This document shows positions 1 through 10,800 of a DNA stretch of 41,247 bases, in pieces. The stretch lies in contig KQ482057.1 of NCBI GenBank assembly GCA_001430745.1, positions 1,642,238-1,683,484 on the forward strand, given 5' to 3'. This stretch comes from Auxenochlorella pyrenoidosa. Lineage: Eukaryota > Chlorophyta > Trebouxiophyceae > Chlorellales > Chlorellaceae. The notes beneath the pieces are model-generated. The model had not been told where the DNA came from and made no database searches. It was given only the letters and a program-made list of their open reading frames with translations. Both the position numbers and the translations under genes were made by a program. Positions within the stretch are counted from its first letter, which is position 1. Each line of letters begins with the position of its first letter.

Positions 1-16
1 CCCCCGCCGCCCCCGG

Positions 17-39
17 CCCCCCCCCCCCCCCCCCCCCCC
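17..39. repeat. C23 homopolymer at the window edge
   Basis: A run of 23 C, followed by a C/A-rich tract to about position 60. It lies in the intron that follows the last visible exon of the first expansin-like gene. Such runs recur in introns here and are error-prone in sequencing, so local length is uncertain. Confidence 0.9.
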
Positions 40-60
40 AACCCCACCCCCCAACCCCAC

Positions 61-879
61 CCTGAACAGCTCCGACTGGTAGGCAAAGCCGCAGGCCAGC
101 TGGATGACGCCGGCAGACTGCACCGGCTGCTGCGCGTAGGCGCTCACGGCCGCGCCCTGGTACCGGAGCCGGGGGATCTGGGCTGCAGCGGGGGACAAGG
201 ACGCGGTTCATGGGGGTGGGATGGGGGTTCGGGGTTGGGGGTGGGGGGGGGGGCGATCGTCGCTAGAGCGCACGGACACAGGGGTGGCAAGCCGGGTGCA
301 GCGTCTTGAGGGGGCAGGGGCAGCACGCGGACCAGGGTGAAGCCGTGTGGGCCACGCAGCAGATCACCCACCCGCCGGGCCGGTCGCCATCGGTCCTGCT
401 GCTGGCCCAGGAGAGGCCCCCGCCTGCTCAGCCTGCATCCAAGCAGAGGGGGAAGAGGCTTGCTGGCAGTGCGCAGCCCTGGCAACTGCTGCAGTACAGT
501 ACACAGGAGGCGCATGGACCGCAGCCCCGCGTCTGACAGAGGGGTGCACCCATCCCCTGCCCATCCCGGCTCACCCCAGTCAGGAACGCCTGGGCCTCCT
601 CGGGCGTCAGCACACCAGAGCTGGGGGCTTCAGCAGGGGCCTGCACAGCCTTGTGGGTGGGAGGCACGCCTGCTATCAGCGCCCGCCGGCGGCAACACCG
701 CTCCAGCGACACATGGCTGACAGCACAGCCGCCCAGAGCTGGGCATCCCTCCTCACAGGAGCAGCTCCATCAGCAAAGGGATCTGCAGCAGGCACTGCTG
801 GAGACGGCTGGGCGGCTGTTAAGCTCGCCAGGCCGAGCAGGACCAGCGCCATCCACCCCCCAAAGGTTGCTGTCCGCAT
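61..879 (-). CDS. Expansin-like secreted protein, partial (N-terminal part)
   Basis: This is the start of a probable cell-wall-loosening, expansin-like protein; the rest lies beyond the left edge. Three exons fit in phase: 879-757, 640-575 and 177-61 (41, 22 and 39 codons). Residues 1-23 (MRTATFGGWMALVLLGLASL...AA) look like a cleavable signal peptide, so the product is probably secreted. A short Pro/Ala linker containing DPFADG follows. The third exon, with LACGFAYQSELF near its end, aligns with MACGIAYLNDHF of the complete neighbour at 1480-4367, which marks the start of the six-stranded double-psi beta-barrel (expansin domain 1). The segment LTPEEAQAF...IPRLRYQG likewise matches the neighbour's LTQQQQEMVPKLRQLRVG. 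The two genes are tandem paralogues on the same strand. The intron 1 acceptor is the least certain junction: CAG at 646-641 preserves phase, while an upstream CAG near 660 does not. Confidence 0.65.
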
Positions 880-1479
880 TATGTGCAGATGTTCAGGCTA
901 GATGCGGGGCTGCAGGACATGAGGAGCTTGCTTTGAGGTCACCTTGCACCCACGACGCTTTCTAGCTGCCGGCTTTCCTTGTACTTTGCAAACTGACATC
1001 CGACCTGCTCTTGCTCTTTCAACTATCAATCGCCAGTTCCAGAGGTTACAAACTGGCAAACGGTGATGCCGAGCCAGCAAGCAGTTGGGTGCCTCCTCGC
1101 CTCCCACCAAGTTAGCAAGCACGGCCTGCTGAGCTTGCTTTTGCACAAGGATAGAAAAGCAGACAACTAGTTCAAGGCGGTCAAGGACGGAGAAGGGGCA
1201 AGTCGAAAGAATACAACACGCTAGTGCAGGCAGAGGGCTATGGCAGTCGCAACGCGGTGCACCTCAGGCAGTGCAGAAACAAACAGCACAGATGGAAGGC
1301 GCGTACGCAGGGTGCATCCAACTAGCAATGCAACGCAAGGAATAAAAGGGCGCAAAAAATAAAAGCGTCAACATCGGGAGTGCACGCGGCCTACAAGTGG
1401 GTGCGTTTGCTGACAGGTGCGGCGCTTGCCGCCTTGCGTGCTCATGTACATGAGACATGCGCCGGCCGGCGAGCACACC
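880..1479. other. Intergenic: 3' UTR of the complete expansin-like gene and promoter of the partial one
   Basis: No convincing gene. The stretch should hold the 3' UTR of the gene ending at 1480 and the 5' region of the gene starting at 879, both on the minus strand. It is less GC-rich than the coding parts. Short ORFs here show no codon or family signal. Confidence 0.6.
1046..1050 (-). terminator. Putative polyadenylation signal TGTAA
   Basis: TGTAA on the minus strand, about 430 nt after the stop codon of the expansin-like gene at 1480. TGTAA is the established chlorophyte polyadenylation signal. Its assignment to this gene is inferred from position. Confidence 0.45.
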
Positions 1480-4367
1480 CTAGTTCTTGAAGTTGACCCC
1501 CAGGTCCTGGGCGCGCAGGTTGGGCACCCTGACGGTCAGCCTCTCGTTCCTGACCGACAGCAGGTCCAGCTGGAGCGGCGGGCGCAGCGGGATGGGCTCT
1601 CCGGGGGTGTCGATGACCCAGTAGCCTGCAGGGTGGCAGGGGCCAGGCGGTGGGCACGGACGCAGCTGACATGGGCTGCCAGTGCATTCGGGGCCGCCGC
1701 GCGGCGCAGCCAACATAGGGACTGCCGTTGGGGGCCTGTGCAGCAGAGGCGCAAGGCATCGACTTTGTGCACTGCCAAAAGCGCTTGCAAGCCAGGCGGC
1801 ACCCAAGGGCACGCACCAAAGTTGGTGCGCTGCATGACGATGCCGTTGATGGCCACCGCCTTGAGCAGCGCCTTGAGGTTGCTGAACTGCCGGGCAGGTG
1901 GGCGAGCGATGACCAATGGCTGGCGCGGCAGCGCTGCTAGCAGCCCGGCAAGCAAGCCAAGATGGGCGATGAACGCAGCAGGCAACTGGGCCGGTGGCGA
2001 GGAAAGTTTTAAGAACCCTCTGCCACTTCCTTGCTACACAAAGGGCAGGGCTCGCCTGCAGGCCGATGTACTCCCACTTGTTGCGGTCGGAGGGCCACAT
2101 CTTGATGCCGCCCTCGATCAGCGGCGCGCAGCTGGCAAAGGTCCAGGCCACCTGCCATGGCGGGAGCAAGGGGTGTGGGTGGGTTGGCGCAGCAGTCAGC
2201 TGGGCCCCCGAGGTTCATAATCGCACGGCAAGCAGAGGCCAGCAGGCGGGGGACATGCAGCTGGTGGCTGCTGGGTCTGTGTCGCAAGTTCCGTTGCGGA
2301 TAGACAGACTTTAAGCCCAAACAAGCAAGCTGCTGCCTGCCGGGCTGCGGCGCCTGGCCCCCCCCCCCTGCCTGCCTGGAACTTGGGCGTCAGGTCGACC
2401 GAGACGCCGCCAGACAGGTTGGTGAGGCCGGGGCCCGAGGCCAGCAGGTCGGTGGGGCCGCACTCCTTGCAGCTGTGGGACAGAAACAGTTGAGTATAGA
2501 TTTTCAGCACTCAAGCCGGGGTGGCAGGGCGGGCAGGCGAGTCTTTCAGGGGTAGGGCGGAACCAGGCAGGGGTTGCGCTTGGGGCGTGCGCTGCCGGCC
2601 AGCACACCTGTCTGAGATCATGAACAGGTCGCTTTTGACTGCACCAGGGAGGGAAGGGCCAGGGACATGACAGGGCACTGCATGCCGTGTTTGCCCAGAG
2701 GCTCGTGCAGGCAAAGAGACAGAATTCACTTGCAGGTGGGGACGAACTCATCAGCACCGCCTGCAGGCAGCCTGCTGCTACACCCCGACCTGGCGACCGA
2801 TAACCTGCCCAGCGCCTCACCCAGCGCGTCGTTGCAGACAGTGTCCACGCACCACACGCGCACGCAGGCACCGCACAGCTCTGCCTCGTGGAACAGCGAC
2901 ACCGGGAGGCCTGCAGGGGCCGTGGGTGGTGAGGGGTTCTCCGTTGGGCGCCACAGGACGTCAGGCAGCCTGGGTCGGCATCTCCAACGTGTCCATTCGG
3001 CAAAGGAAAAGGGCTGTGCAGAAGCCAGCAGACGTGGGCATGGAAGACCAGCAGGCTCGTATCGAGCTGAGACCAGCCTCCCTTGCTGGCGGGCACGGGC
3101 TCCCTTGCCCCCCGCCTCACCAACCCAGAAGTTCTGGAAGTGGTCATTCAGGTAGGCAATGCCGCAGGCCATTGACCCGCCACCCAGCATCCCGACGTCC
3201 CTGCAACGCAGCTGGTTGGTGAGTCCCCCCAAGTGTTGGGCAGTGCTGCTGCTGCTGCGCGTGTGTGCGCAGGCTTAGGTAGGTGCGTAACTGCGCAGCT
3301 GGGACAGCTAGCTGTGGAACGAGCGCACGAGTACCTGACCCGCTGCCCCCCTCCCACCCCAGTCCTCCTGCTGCCAACTTGCCTGCGCACGCCCACGGTG
3401 GCCCTGCCGACGCGCAGCTGGCGCAGCTTGGGCACCATCTCCTGCTGCTGCTGGGTCAGCGGCGGCCCGGTGTAGCCGGCGGGCAGCGGGCTTAGGAGGC
3501 TGATCAGCCGGCCTACAGCGGGAGCAGAAGTGGAGACAGGGGAGCAGGCAGTGTGGTGGCGAGGGGCAGGCGAGCGTTTGTGGACACGCAAGCAGATGGA
3601 AGGCACCAACTGTTGGGGCTGGCTCGGCCTGTGGTGACGAGGGCAGGCCTGGGTTAGAGGCGGAGCACCTCACCGGTGCGCTTGCTTGGGTCTGGCAGGA
3701 GGTCTGTGGACACCGCTGCCAGGGGGCTGGCACCTGGCAGCACGGCCGGGAGCTCCTGGACACCACCACTGCCCGCAGCACTGCTGCCGCTGCCAGCCGC
3801 AGCGCTTCCGCCGCCCAGCACCGCAGACACGTCTTCTGGCAAGCCTGGTGCAGTGGGCAGGGCGGTTGCCTCAAGCGGCAGTGGCTCTGCAGCTGGCCAG
3901 GCAGCTGCCTCAGGCTCAGCCAGCGGTGTTGCAGAATCGGCCTCTGCAAAGGGGTCGGGGGCCCCTCCAACAGGCAGGGCAGCCTCTGCAAACGGGTCTG
4001 TCGCGGCAAATGGGTATGCAGGCTCTGCTGCAGGCTGCGTCGCCTCTCCCACTGGCTGTGCAGCCGACGCCAGGGGCAGCTCTGTAGGCAGGAGGTCTGG
4101 CAGAGGGGCGGAAGGAGCTCCCTCTGTCGCAGGCACCAGGAGGTCTGCAGCACTGCCGCCTTCGGTCAGCGGCGGCAGCGCAACAGCCGGCGAGGCGCTT
4201 TGCGCCGGTACGCCGGCTTCTGCTTTTGGCTGAGAGACAGCCTGGGCGCCGCTTGCAGCCAGCAGGGCGAGCAGCATTGTGCACAGGGCGGCACTTGAGA
4301 TGCCCGAGCACGGAGGAGACCACCAGGCACCAGCCGCAGGGCTGCTGCAGGGTGGCGGCCCCATCAT
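1480..4367 (-). CDS. Expansin-like protein, complete (477 aa)
   Basis: Probable secreted cell-wall protein with expansin architecture. Nine exons join in phase: 4367-3674, 3512-3383, 3200-3121, 2910-2821, 2638-2608, 2472-2376, 2151-2056, 1886-1817, 1625-1480. The N-terminus ends in a hydrophobic stretch (AALCTMLLALLAASGAQA) that fits a signal peptide; a second ATG follows directly. A roughly 185-residue Ala/Pro/Glu-rich linker comes next and carries DPFAEA twice. The double-psi beta-barrel then shows MACGIAY, CGACVRVWC and CKECGPTDL, and GGVSVDLTPKF keeps the acidic residue of the family's active-site strand while lacking the plant HFD histidine. A C-terminal beta-sandwich (expansin domain 2/CBM63-like) contains IVMQRTNFGYWVID. 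Family knowledge predicts non-hydrolytic loosening of polysaccharide contacts; the substrate in this alga is unknown. Three of eight introns have GC donors (after exons 2, 6 and 7), each required by phase and by protein continuity. Confidence 0.8.
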
Positions 4368-5572
4368 GGCTAGCCTTGCTTCTCCCAGACCCGCTATACA
4401 GCGGCGTCAAAAGGGGGATCAAGGACGTAGCACGGGCACCTTTCTTCGCCCCTTGTCTGCTCCTCTCCTGCCTCTCTGTGCCTCAGCTGGCTCTTCTAAT
4501 CTTGCCTGTGACTACTGCGCTTCACTGGAACCCCCTAAACGCAGCCTACCCCTGATGGAGCACACCCGCTCTTGCGCTGCTGCACTTTTCTGGGAAGGTA
4601 TTCATAGTTTCAATGTAGCCTTGACAGAACCATGAGTTTAGCAGCAAGTCGCCACCGAGGGGCAGAAGAGGGCGCCGTCCTCGCCGCTGTTGCTTATTGC
4701 CGCTTGTTGCAGTCGGCCATGCTCATGTTAGCCCTCTAAAGCTGTCGTCCGAGCTCTTGAGCCCTCAGGCGCACAAGACTGCTGATTTGAAGCTGACTGC
4801 CACATTGCCAAGCTGCATATTGCATAGCATGCCACTTGCCCAGGAACCGGCCTGCGCAGGACTAGTCTTCCACACCGAGTACGCCAGCGCCCTGGGCGTG
4901 CGTGCATTACAGGGGAGCCGGCCTCTTTGTTTTTTACTGCGACAGGCCTGGGCGGGTGCGGTCGAGGCGGAACGTACATGGCAGGAGTGAGAGGGGCCTA
5001 GAGCCTGCCTATGTTGAAGAGCTGCATGGCAGCCAGGGCCGAAAGGGCGCATGGCGGCGCACTCAAAGAGAAGGGCGCAGCGAGGGGAGGGAGCCGGGGG
5101 CGTAAGGGTACATGGGGGAAGATGCGTCTGGGCGAATGCAGCAGAGGCATTTCACAAGTGAGGGCACAGGTCAGCGCGCGCGAGCAGGCGCGGCCATGCG
5201 CCGAGAGGTGCAGGCTGTGCCGCCAGCAGGCGTGCCAGCTGAGCAGGACATGCGGCAGCCGCAGTTGCATGGCGGTACCAGCGGCCGGGAGAAATGACGG
5301 GGGGATGGGTACAGCCGGCGTGGGTGGCGTTTTGTTAGGAGTACAGGGGGGAAGGAATAGGGGGGGCGTCAGAATGAGGGGGGCTGCAGAGTGGAGAGTG
5401 GTAGGCAGGGAGAGACAGAGAATGTTGGGGGATTATGATGGGCATCATGGCGCGGGGCAGGGTCCCCGCCTGGCAGTGCGAGATGAAAGGCCGAATGGGG
5501 CGGCTGCACGAAGGGGTGCCTACAACGTTGCAGGGGGTTGCTGCCTGCGGCCTGTCCGCCGCGGCTGCGCCC
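4368..5572. other. Intergenic: expansin-like gene promoter and UBE2H 3' UTR
   Basis: No gene supported. The part next to 4367 should be the promoter/5' UTR of the expansin-like gene. The part next to 5572 should be the 3' UTR of the E2 gene, bounded by the TGTAA at 4907-4911. The plus-strand segment about 5000-5460 is G/A-rich and leaves long open frames by composition alone. Confidence 0.6.
4907..4911 (-). terminator. Putative polyadenylation signal TGTAA for the E2 gene
   Basis: TGTAA on the minus strand, about 660 nt past the UBE2H-type stop codon. It is the first such motif I found downstream of that stop. Assignment is by position only. Confidence 0.4.
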
Positions 5573-7428
5573 TCACTCCATCTTCCCCGCTGCCTCGTCC
5601 TCCTCGTCGCTGCTGCTGGACAGGAAGCCATCTGCGGGGCAAGAGCAGCCATGGTGACGGAGCTTCAGCATTTGAGCGGGCGGGCGAACGCTGCAGCAGA
5701 CCGGCTGCAGGGCGCGGGGGCAGGTGGCGCGGGCTGTTCATTGTGGAGACAGACAGCCTCACTCCACCCCTCACCAGAATCGCCGCCTTCGCTCATGCCC
5801 TCTGCCCCCCCGCCATGCTTCTCCGCCTCCTCCAGCGCCGCCACATCTTCCGGCCGCGCAAACCGCGCCACATAGTCCTTCACCTGCGGCAGCGGCAGCG
5901 CCAGGCGGGCAAGGAGACACGCGGCTCCAGTTTCGAGAGCGGTGCGCGGGAGGCAGCGCCCCATGGGGCGACCCCCGCACCAGGAGCACGGTGATGCAGG
6001 GCGGCGGCCCACTGGTCACCCTGCGCCAGTGGGAAAGTTGAGCGGCGGCCCACCTTCTTCTGGTACGCCACCGGGTCGCGCATGTGCAGCGCCGCCGCCT
6101 CGCCGTTCAGCGGGTCCGAGGGGTTGGGGTACAGCAGCAGCTGCACCCGGGGGGTCCAGGGTTGGGGCAGCCAGGCACGCAGGGTCGCACAACAGCTGAG
6201 GCCACTCGGCAGACGCATGGCGCAAGAGAGCCAAGCTGGTGGCGGCAGCCCGCTGCTGCTGCCCCATGCAGCACCCACCTGCGGCAGGAAGGTCTCAAAG
6301 ACGTTGACCAGGTCAAACATGGGGCTCCACGTCTGGTTGATCACGTCCAGGCACACGCTGCCCGCGCCCTGCGGTGCAGGCAGGCAGGCAGGCAGGGGCG
6401 CGCGCCGGCGTCACGCTGCCTTCAATGCCGACACCGGCGGCCGCTGGGCTGCACACACCTGCGGCATGCATGGCGGCGCCTTGGACGCCTTGCCCCTCGC
6501 CGCACCCGAGCAGGGCAGCCGGCAGCGGGCGCGCTGCCAGCGGGGCAGCAGGCATGGGGGCTGGTGGCCCCGCCCACCTCGTCGATGTTTGGGTGGTAGA
6601 TCTTGTTCACAAAGCCGATGGAGGGCGACTTGTAGGGGTAGGCCTCTGGCAGCTCCACATGGACGCGCCACACGCCGCCATCGTAGGGGCCTGCAGGCAG
6701 GGAGGGGGGCGGGGCAGCCGCCAGAGCGAGCCCGCCAGTCAGCCGCAGGTACGCTGGCGCCCTGCTGCCGCACATGGCAGGCAGGGCCTGCCTGCCTGCA
6801 GGCTCCATCAAGCCAAGCACGGGGGCTGCCGGTGTAGGCCGAGCGCAGGCTCAAGCGGGCCCTCCTCCCCCCTCTTTAGAGGTCGGTCTTGCAACTGCAG
6901 CAGATCCTCCCCCCCTGCTCACTGTCAGGCGGCCCCCGGAACACCACGTGGAACTCGGAGATGTTGTCCTCCACCAGCTCCACCTTCCAGTCGCTCATCA
7001 CTGCCGCCAGGGACAGCAGGCAGGGGCCAAGGGGTGGGCAGGACGGCAAGGGCGCCTTCCGGGGCAGGCAAGACGGGAGAGAGCTCCCAAAAACAGGACA
7101 GCACATTGCAGGCGCCGCAGCGGAGCACATCTGATGGTGGCTTCCCATGTTGGTAGGCCACAGCTGCCACAATGCAAACATTGGCTTGCATGCCGACGGC
7201 ACCGCCGACAGGGGAGCAGCGGAGCCCTGCCCGCAGCGGCCTTCCCGCTGCGTGGAAGCGCGTTCAGCTCCTTCCCTGCACTCACTGAGCTTCATAACAT
7301 CCTGCTCCCGCCTGCACGGCACGCCAGGGGTTGGGCGTGGGTGAGTGCGGGGCGACCAGGCCTGTGGAGGGGCTATCGCACAACCCAGCTCTGCCTTACC
7401 TGCGCGAGGGCGACGAGGAGGCCGCCAT
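5573..7428 (-). CDS. UBE2H: Ubiquitin-conjugating enzyme E2, UBE2H/UBC8 type (196 aa)
   Basis: Carries ubiquitin as a thioester and passes it to substrates with an E3 ligase. In yeast and animals this E2 class works with the CTLH/GID ligase. Eight exons join in phase: 7428-7400, 7311-7286, 7000-6923, 6690-6578, 6368-6279, 6140-6054, 5883-5775, 5631-5573. The UBC fold is complete: [28 protein letters not shown], then [18 protein letters not shown], which is diagnostic for the H class, and [11 protein letters not shown] with the catalytic Cys at residue 88. [16 protein letters not shown] follows. The C-terminal tail is acidic and ends [15 protein letters not shown], as in human UBE2H (183 aa), so length and tail agree with the family. 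The first two exons are only 29 and 26 nt. All seven donors are GT. It is divergent from XPB, with 410 nt between the start codons. Confidence 0.93.
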
Positions 7429-7838
7429 TTCGACCGGGAGTCGAGCGAGTGCTGGACGAGCACGACTTGAGGCTCGGGACGCACTGGAAGCTCTCTGCGC
7501 AGCTCGGCAGCGCGTAGATGACTGCAGCAGACTGAGAACGAAATGCCGATTGCTTGCAGTACCGGATGAGCACAGCCAAAGGCAATTTCACATCTCGGAG
7601 CCTTTCCAGCGCAAGGACTCGACGTGTGCACGAGCTCTGCGTGTTTGTATGGATTTCAGAAGAGAATCGAGATCACATTTTAAAGCTTGCGACAACCAAT
7701 AGAGTGCCTTTGGCAGAACTGAAGCTCTCACCTCCTCTACAGCGACCTTCAGGCACTGTGGCTGCTTTCATAATGCATCGAACAGTTTGATCGATCCTAT
7801 CGTCTCCCCAACAAGGCGTACACAGCTCGCCTTGAGAG
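7429..7838. promoter_or_regulatory. Head-to-head intergenic region, UBE2H-type E2 and XPB
   Basis: Only 410 nt separate the two divergent start codons, so both promoters and 5' UTRs must lie here. Base composition is less GC-rich than the flanking exons. No TATA box could be assigned with confidence. Small ORFs in this stretch do not splice in phase into either gene. Confidence 0.5.
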
Positions 7839-10800
7839 ATGTCTGCCCCAGGTGCGAGACTTGCAGCACTTTGCTTGCCTGCACATCTGCAGCATGTTAT
7901 TTGGGCGTCGTGAATTGGTTGTGTATCACACGATTGCCGCCTGGCCGCCATCACCACCGCCACCGCTGCCGCCTCCACGCCTGCAGCCTTGCTGCTGTAC
8001 CCTCACTGCTTTGCTTTCTTACCTCTGCTTTTTACCAACAGGGGGCATCAAGGTGCGCTTGAAGGTCGCTGGCGGAGCAGGCGCTGCTGGCGGCGGTCGT
8101 GGGGGCCGGCGGCAGGTACTCTCACCTGCGTTCTTCTGCACTGTTGTGGCTTGACCCGCGTCGCAAACCTGCTCGGTGCATTTGTCTGCTTGGTCATGCT
8201 GGGACCAGTTAGGAACTGCAGCGTCTACTCGCCCTCACTATCGAACGCCGGCTGCAGCGTTAGTGCCGTGGCCCGCCTGCAGAACGAGCGCCGCTTCCCG
8301 CCTTTCCTTTTGCAGGGTGGCGATGATGACGACTACCAACCGGACGAAGATGTGGTGGTGATCAGCAGCGACGAGGATGAGGAGCTGGCGGGTGCTGACG
8401 TGGCAGTCGACGAGGACGAGGACGACTGGGAGGTGTATGACTCCGAAGAGGAGGAGCGGCCGGCCGCCAAGGCCAAGGGGCGGCAGCCCACGCGCGGGGC
8501 ACGCAAGCCCGGCGTCGCCGGCGGCGGCGCCGCCGCCAAGCCGGCTGCCCGGAAAGGCGCAGGCGGCGGGCGCGGGGGTGGGCGGCGGGGGCGCGGCGGC
8601 GGCAGTAGCGGCAGCACCCAGACGGTGAGGCACCAACCTCTGATCACGTTTCCCAGGAGCCGCGCGGCTGAGAGCGCAGCCGTCGCAGCAGCACACCTGC
8701 CTCCCAGCCGGCGTCCTGTGAGCCTGGCCCTGCCGCCGCGCCCCGCGGAAACCCAATCACCCAATCACCCGCCCCGCGCCTTGCCCCGCCCCGCAGGCTG
8801 GCCGCCGGCGCGGGCGCTCTGAGTTTGGCGAGGACGAGGACCTGGAGGAGGAGTTCTTCTCGGACGAGGAGGAGGGGGAGGGGGTGTTCCGGCTGGGCGC
8901 CGGGGACGAGCAGTTCCGCGACTTCTCCGCCATGCAGCTCAAGCCTGACCACTACAACCGGTGCGCTGGCATGCGGCGGGGCACGCAGCGCGCCATTCTT
9001 GCCGTCGTTCGTGCCGCTTGCGCCGCGCAGCCCTGCTGGACGCAGCCGGCAGCCGGCTGGTGCCCGGGGGATGCCACTCTGCCGGCCTGCCCTGTGCCAT
9101 GCATGCGAGCCTGCCATTCCTGCGTGGCGGTTGCTTGAGCCAGCATTTAGCCAAAGGCCAGGCTCGGCTGCGCTTGGCAGCACCCCGGGCGGTGTTTTGG
9201 GCGCGCGGGGAGCTGTGGGCTCCGCCCCCTGTGCCCGCTCACCTCCCGCCTGCCTCCCCCCTCGGCCGCGGCGCCGCAGGCCGCTCTGGGTGTGCCCCGA
9301 CGCCCGCATCTTCCTGGAGACCTTCTCCCCGGTGTACAAGCAGGCCTACGACTTCCTCATCGCCATCGCCGAGCCGGTGTCGCGCCCCGAGTGAGCCGCC
9401 TGCTGGCCAGGCCGGGGGTGACGCTGTTCCGGGCGCCCTGCCGGCGGGGCTCCCGGCGGCGGGGCTCGCTCGGCGATGTGCAGCCCCCGCAGCTGCAGCG
9501 CACCCTCGCCCTGCAATCTCCCAGGCCGCCTGTGCCCAGGACCTAGCCCTGGCCCAATCCGCCAATCCGGCCCGGCCAGTAAGGTGTCGCTGCGAAGTGC
9601 CGCCTCCTTTCCGCCAGGAGGCCACGACTACCAGCGGCACCTGCGCCCCTGGCACCCACCTTGCAGGTGCATCCACGAGTACCAGCTGACCCCGCACTCG
9701 CTGTACGCCGCCGTGTCCATCGGCCTGGAGACAGACACCATCGTGGCCGTGCTCAACCGCCTGTCCAAGAATGTGCTGCCGCCGGAGATCCGGCGCTTTG
9801 TGCGCGGCTGCACGCAGAACTACGGCAAGGCAGGTCCCGCCGCCTGCGCGTGCCCAGCAGCGTGTCCCTCAAGAGTTGTGCCGTCTCGGGCTCGGCGCTG
9901 CTGCAATGTACGCCTGTGTCTCCAACCCGCCCACCCACCCAACCCTGCCCAGGCCCCTCACTCCCGCAGGTCAAGCTGGTGCTCCAGCAGAACCGCTTCT
10001 TCGTCGAGTCGCCCCACCCCGAGATCCTGCGCCAGCTGCTGAGGGACCCAACCATAAAGGCGGCCGCGGTGCCTGCCCCAGGCGGGGCCAGCGGGGCCGG
10101 CGGCGGCGGCACCGGCGAAGCGGGGGGCGATGGGCAGCAGGCCTTCAGGGTGGGGGCTGCGCGGCGGGACCGCGCCGTGGCCGACCTGGCGCGCATAGAG
10201 GAGATTGACTTGGCGGCCGAAGGTGGGGTGCTGCGGCTGCAGGACAGGGTGACTGCGGGGGTGCAATAATTGCGTGCCGGATTGCCCTGCCACACACAGC
10301 ACCGGTCCTTCCATCCACATGATGGCGTGCGCGCTCTTCCATTCCTGCCTCCCCTGTGGCAGAGGATGAGCCGGGAGGGACCGGCGTGGAGCAGCCGCCT
10401 GGTGATGCGGCAGCTGCGGCTCAGCAGCAGGACGGCGCGCCGCAGCAGGGGCAGCAGCCGGGCCAGCAGCAGCAGCAGCAGCAGCAGCAGCCCTCGTACA
10501 TGCTGGATGCTGTGGAGGAGGACCCCGACAAGGAGCTGCACTCCTTCGAGGTCGACCCAGAAAAGGTAGGTGGCGCAAGGGCTTGAGATTTTTTTCTTGG
10601 GGGGGGGGGAGGGTTGGGTGGCGGTGGGGAGCAGCGCATCCGCCAGGGGATGCACGCCACGTGGCCAGGCCCTGGAGTGAGGGCCTGCGGGCAGCACCCG
10701 GGCAGCACAGCTTTAAGGCCGGCCCTTGCACCCCTGCCAAGCCCTTATCCCCCGGCTCCACGTGGGCGGCCTCGCCCTCTGCCGCCTGCGCTGAGGCCCT

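Noticed and set aside
340..420. Minus-strand exon-like peptide DRWRPARRVGDLL in the partial expansin gene
   Set aside because: The flanking exons 640-575 and 177-61 join in phase without it, and the joined product aligns with the complete paralogue.
5011..5994. Plus-strand open frame of 327 codons
   Set aside because: It is antisense to the E2 gene's last exons and 3' UTR, is Arg/Gly-rich by composition, and shows no family motif.
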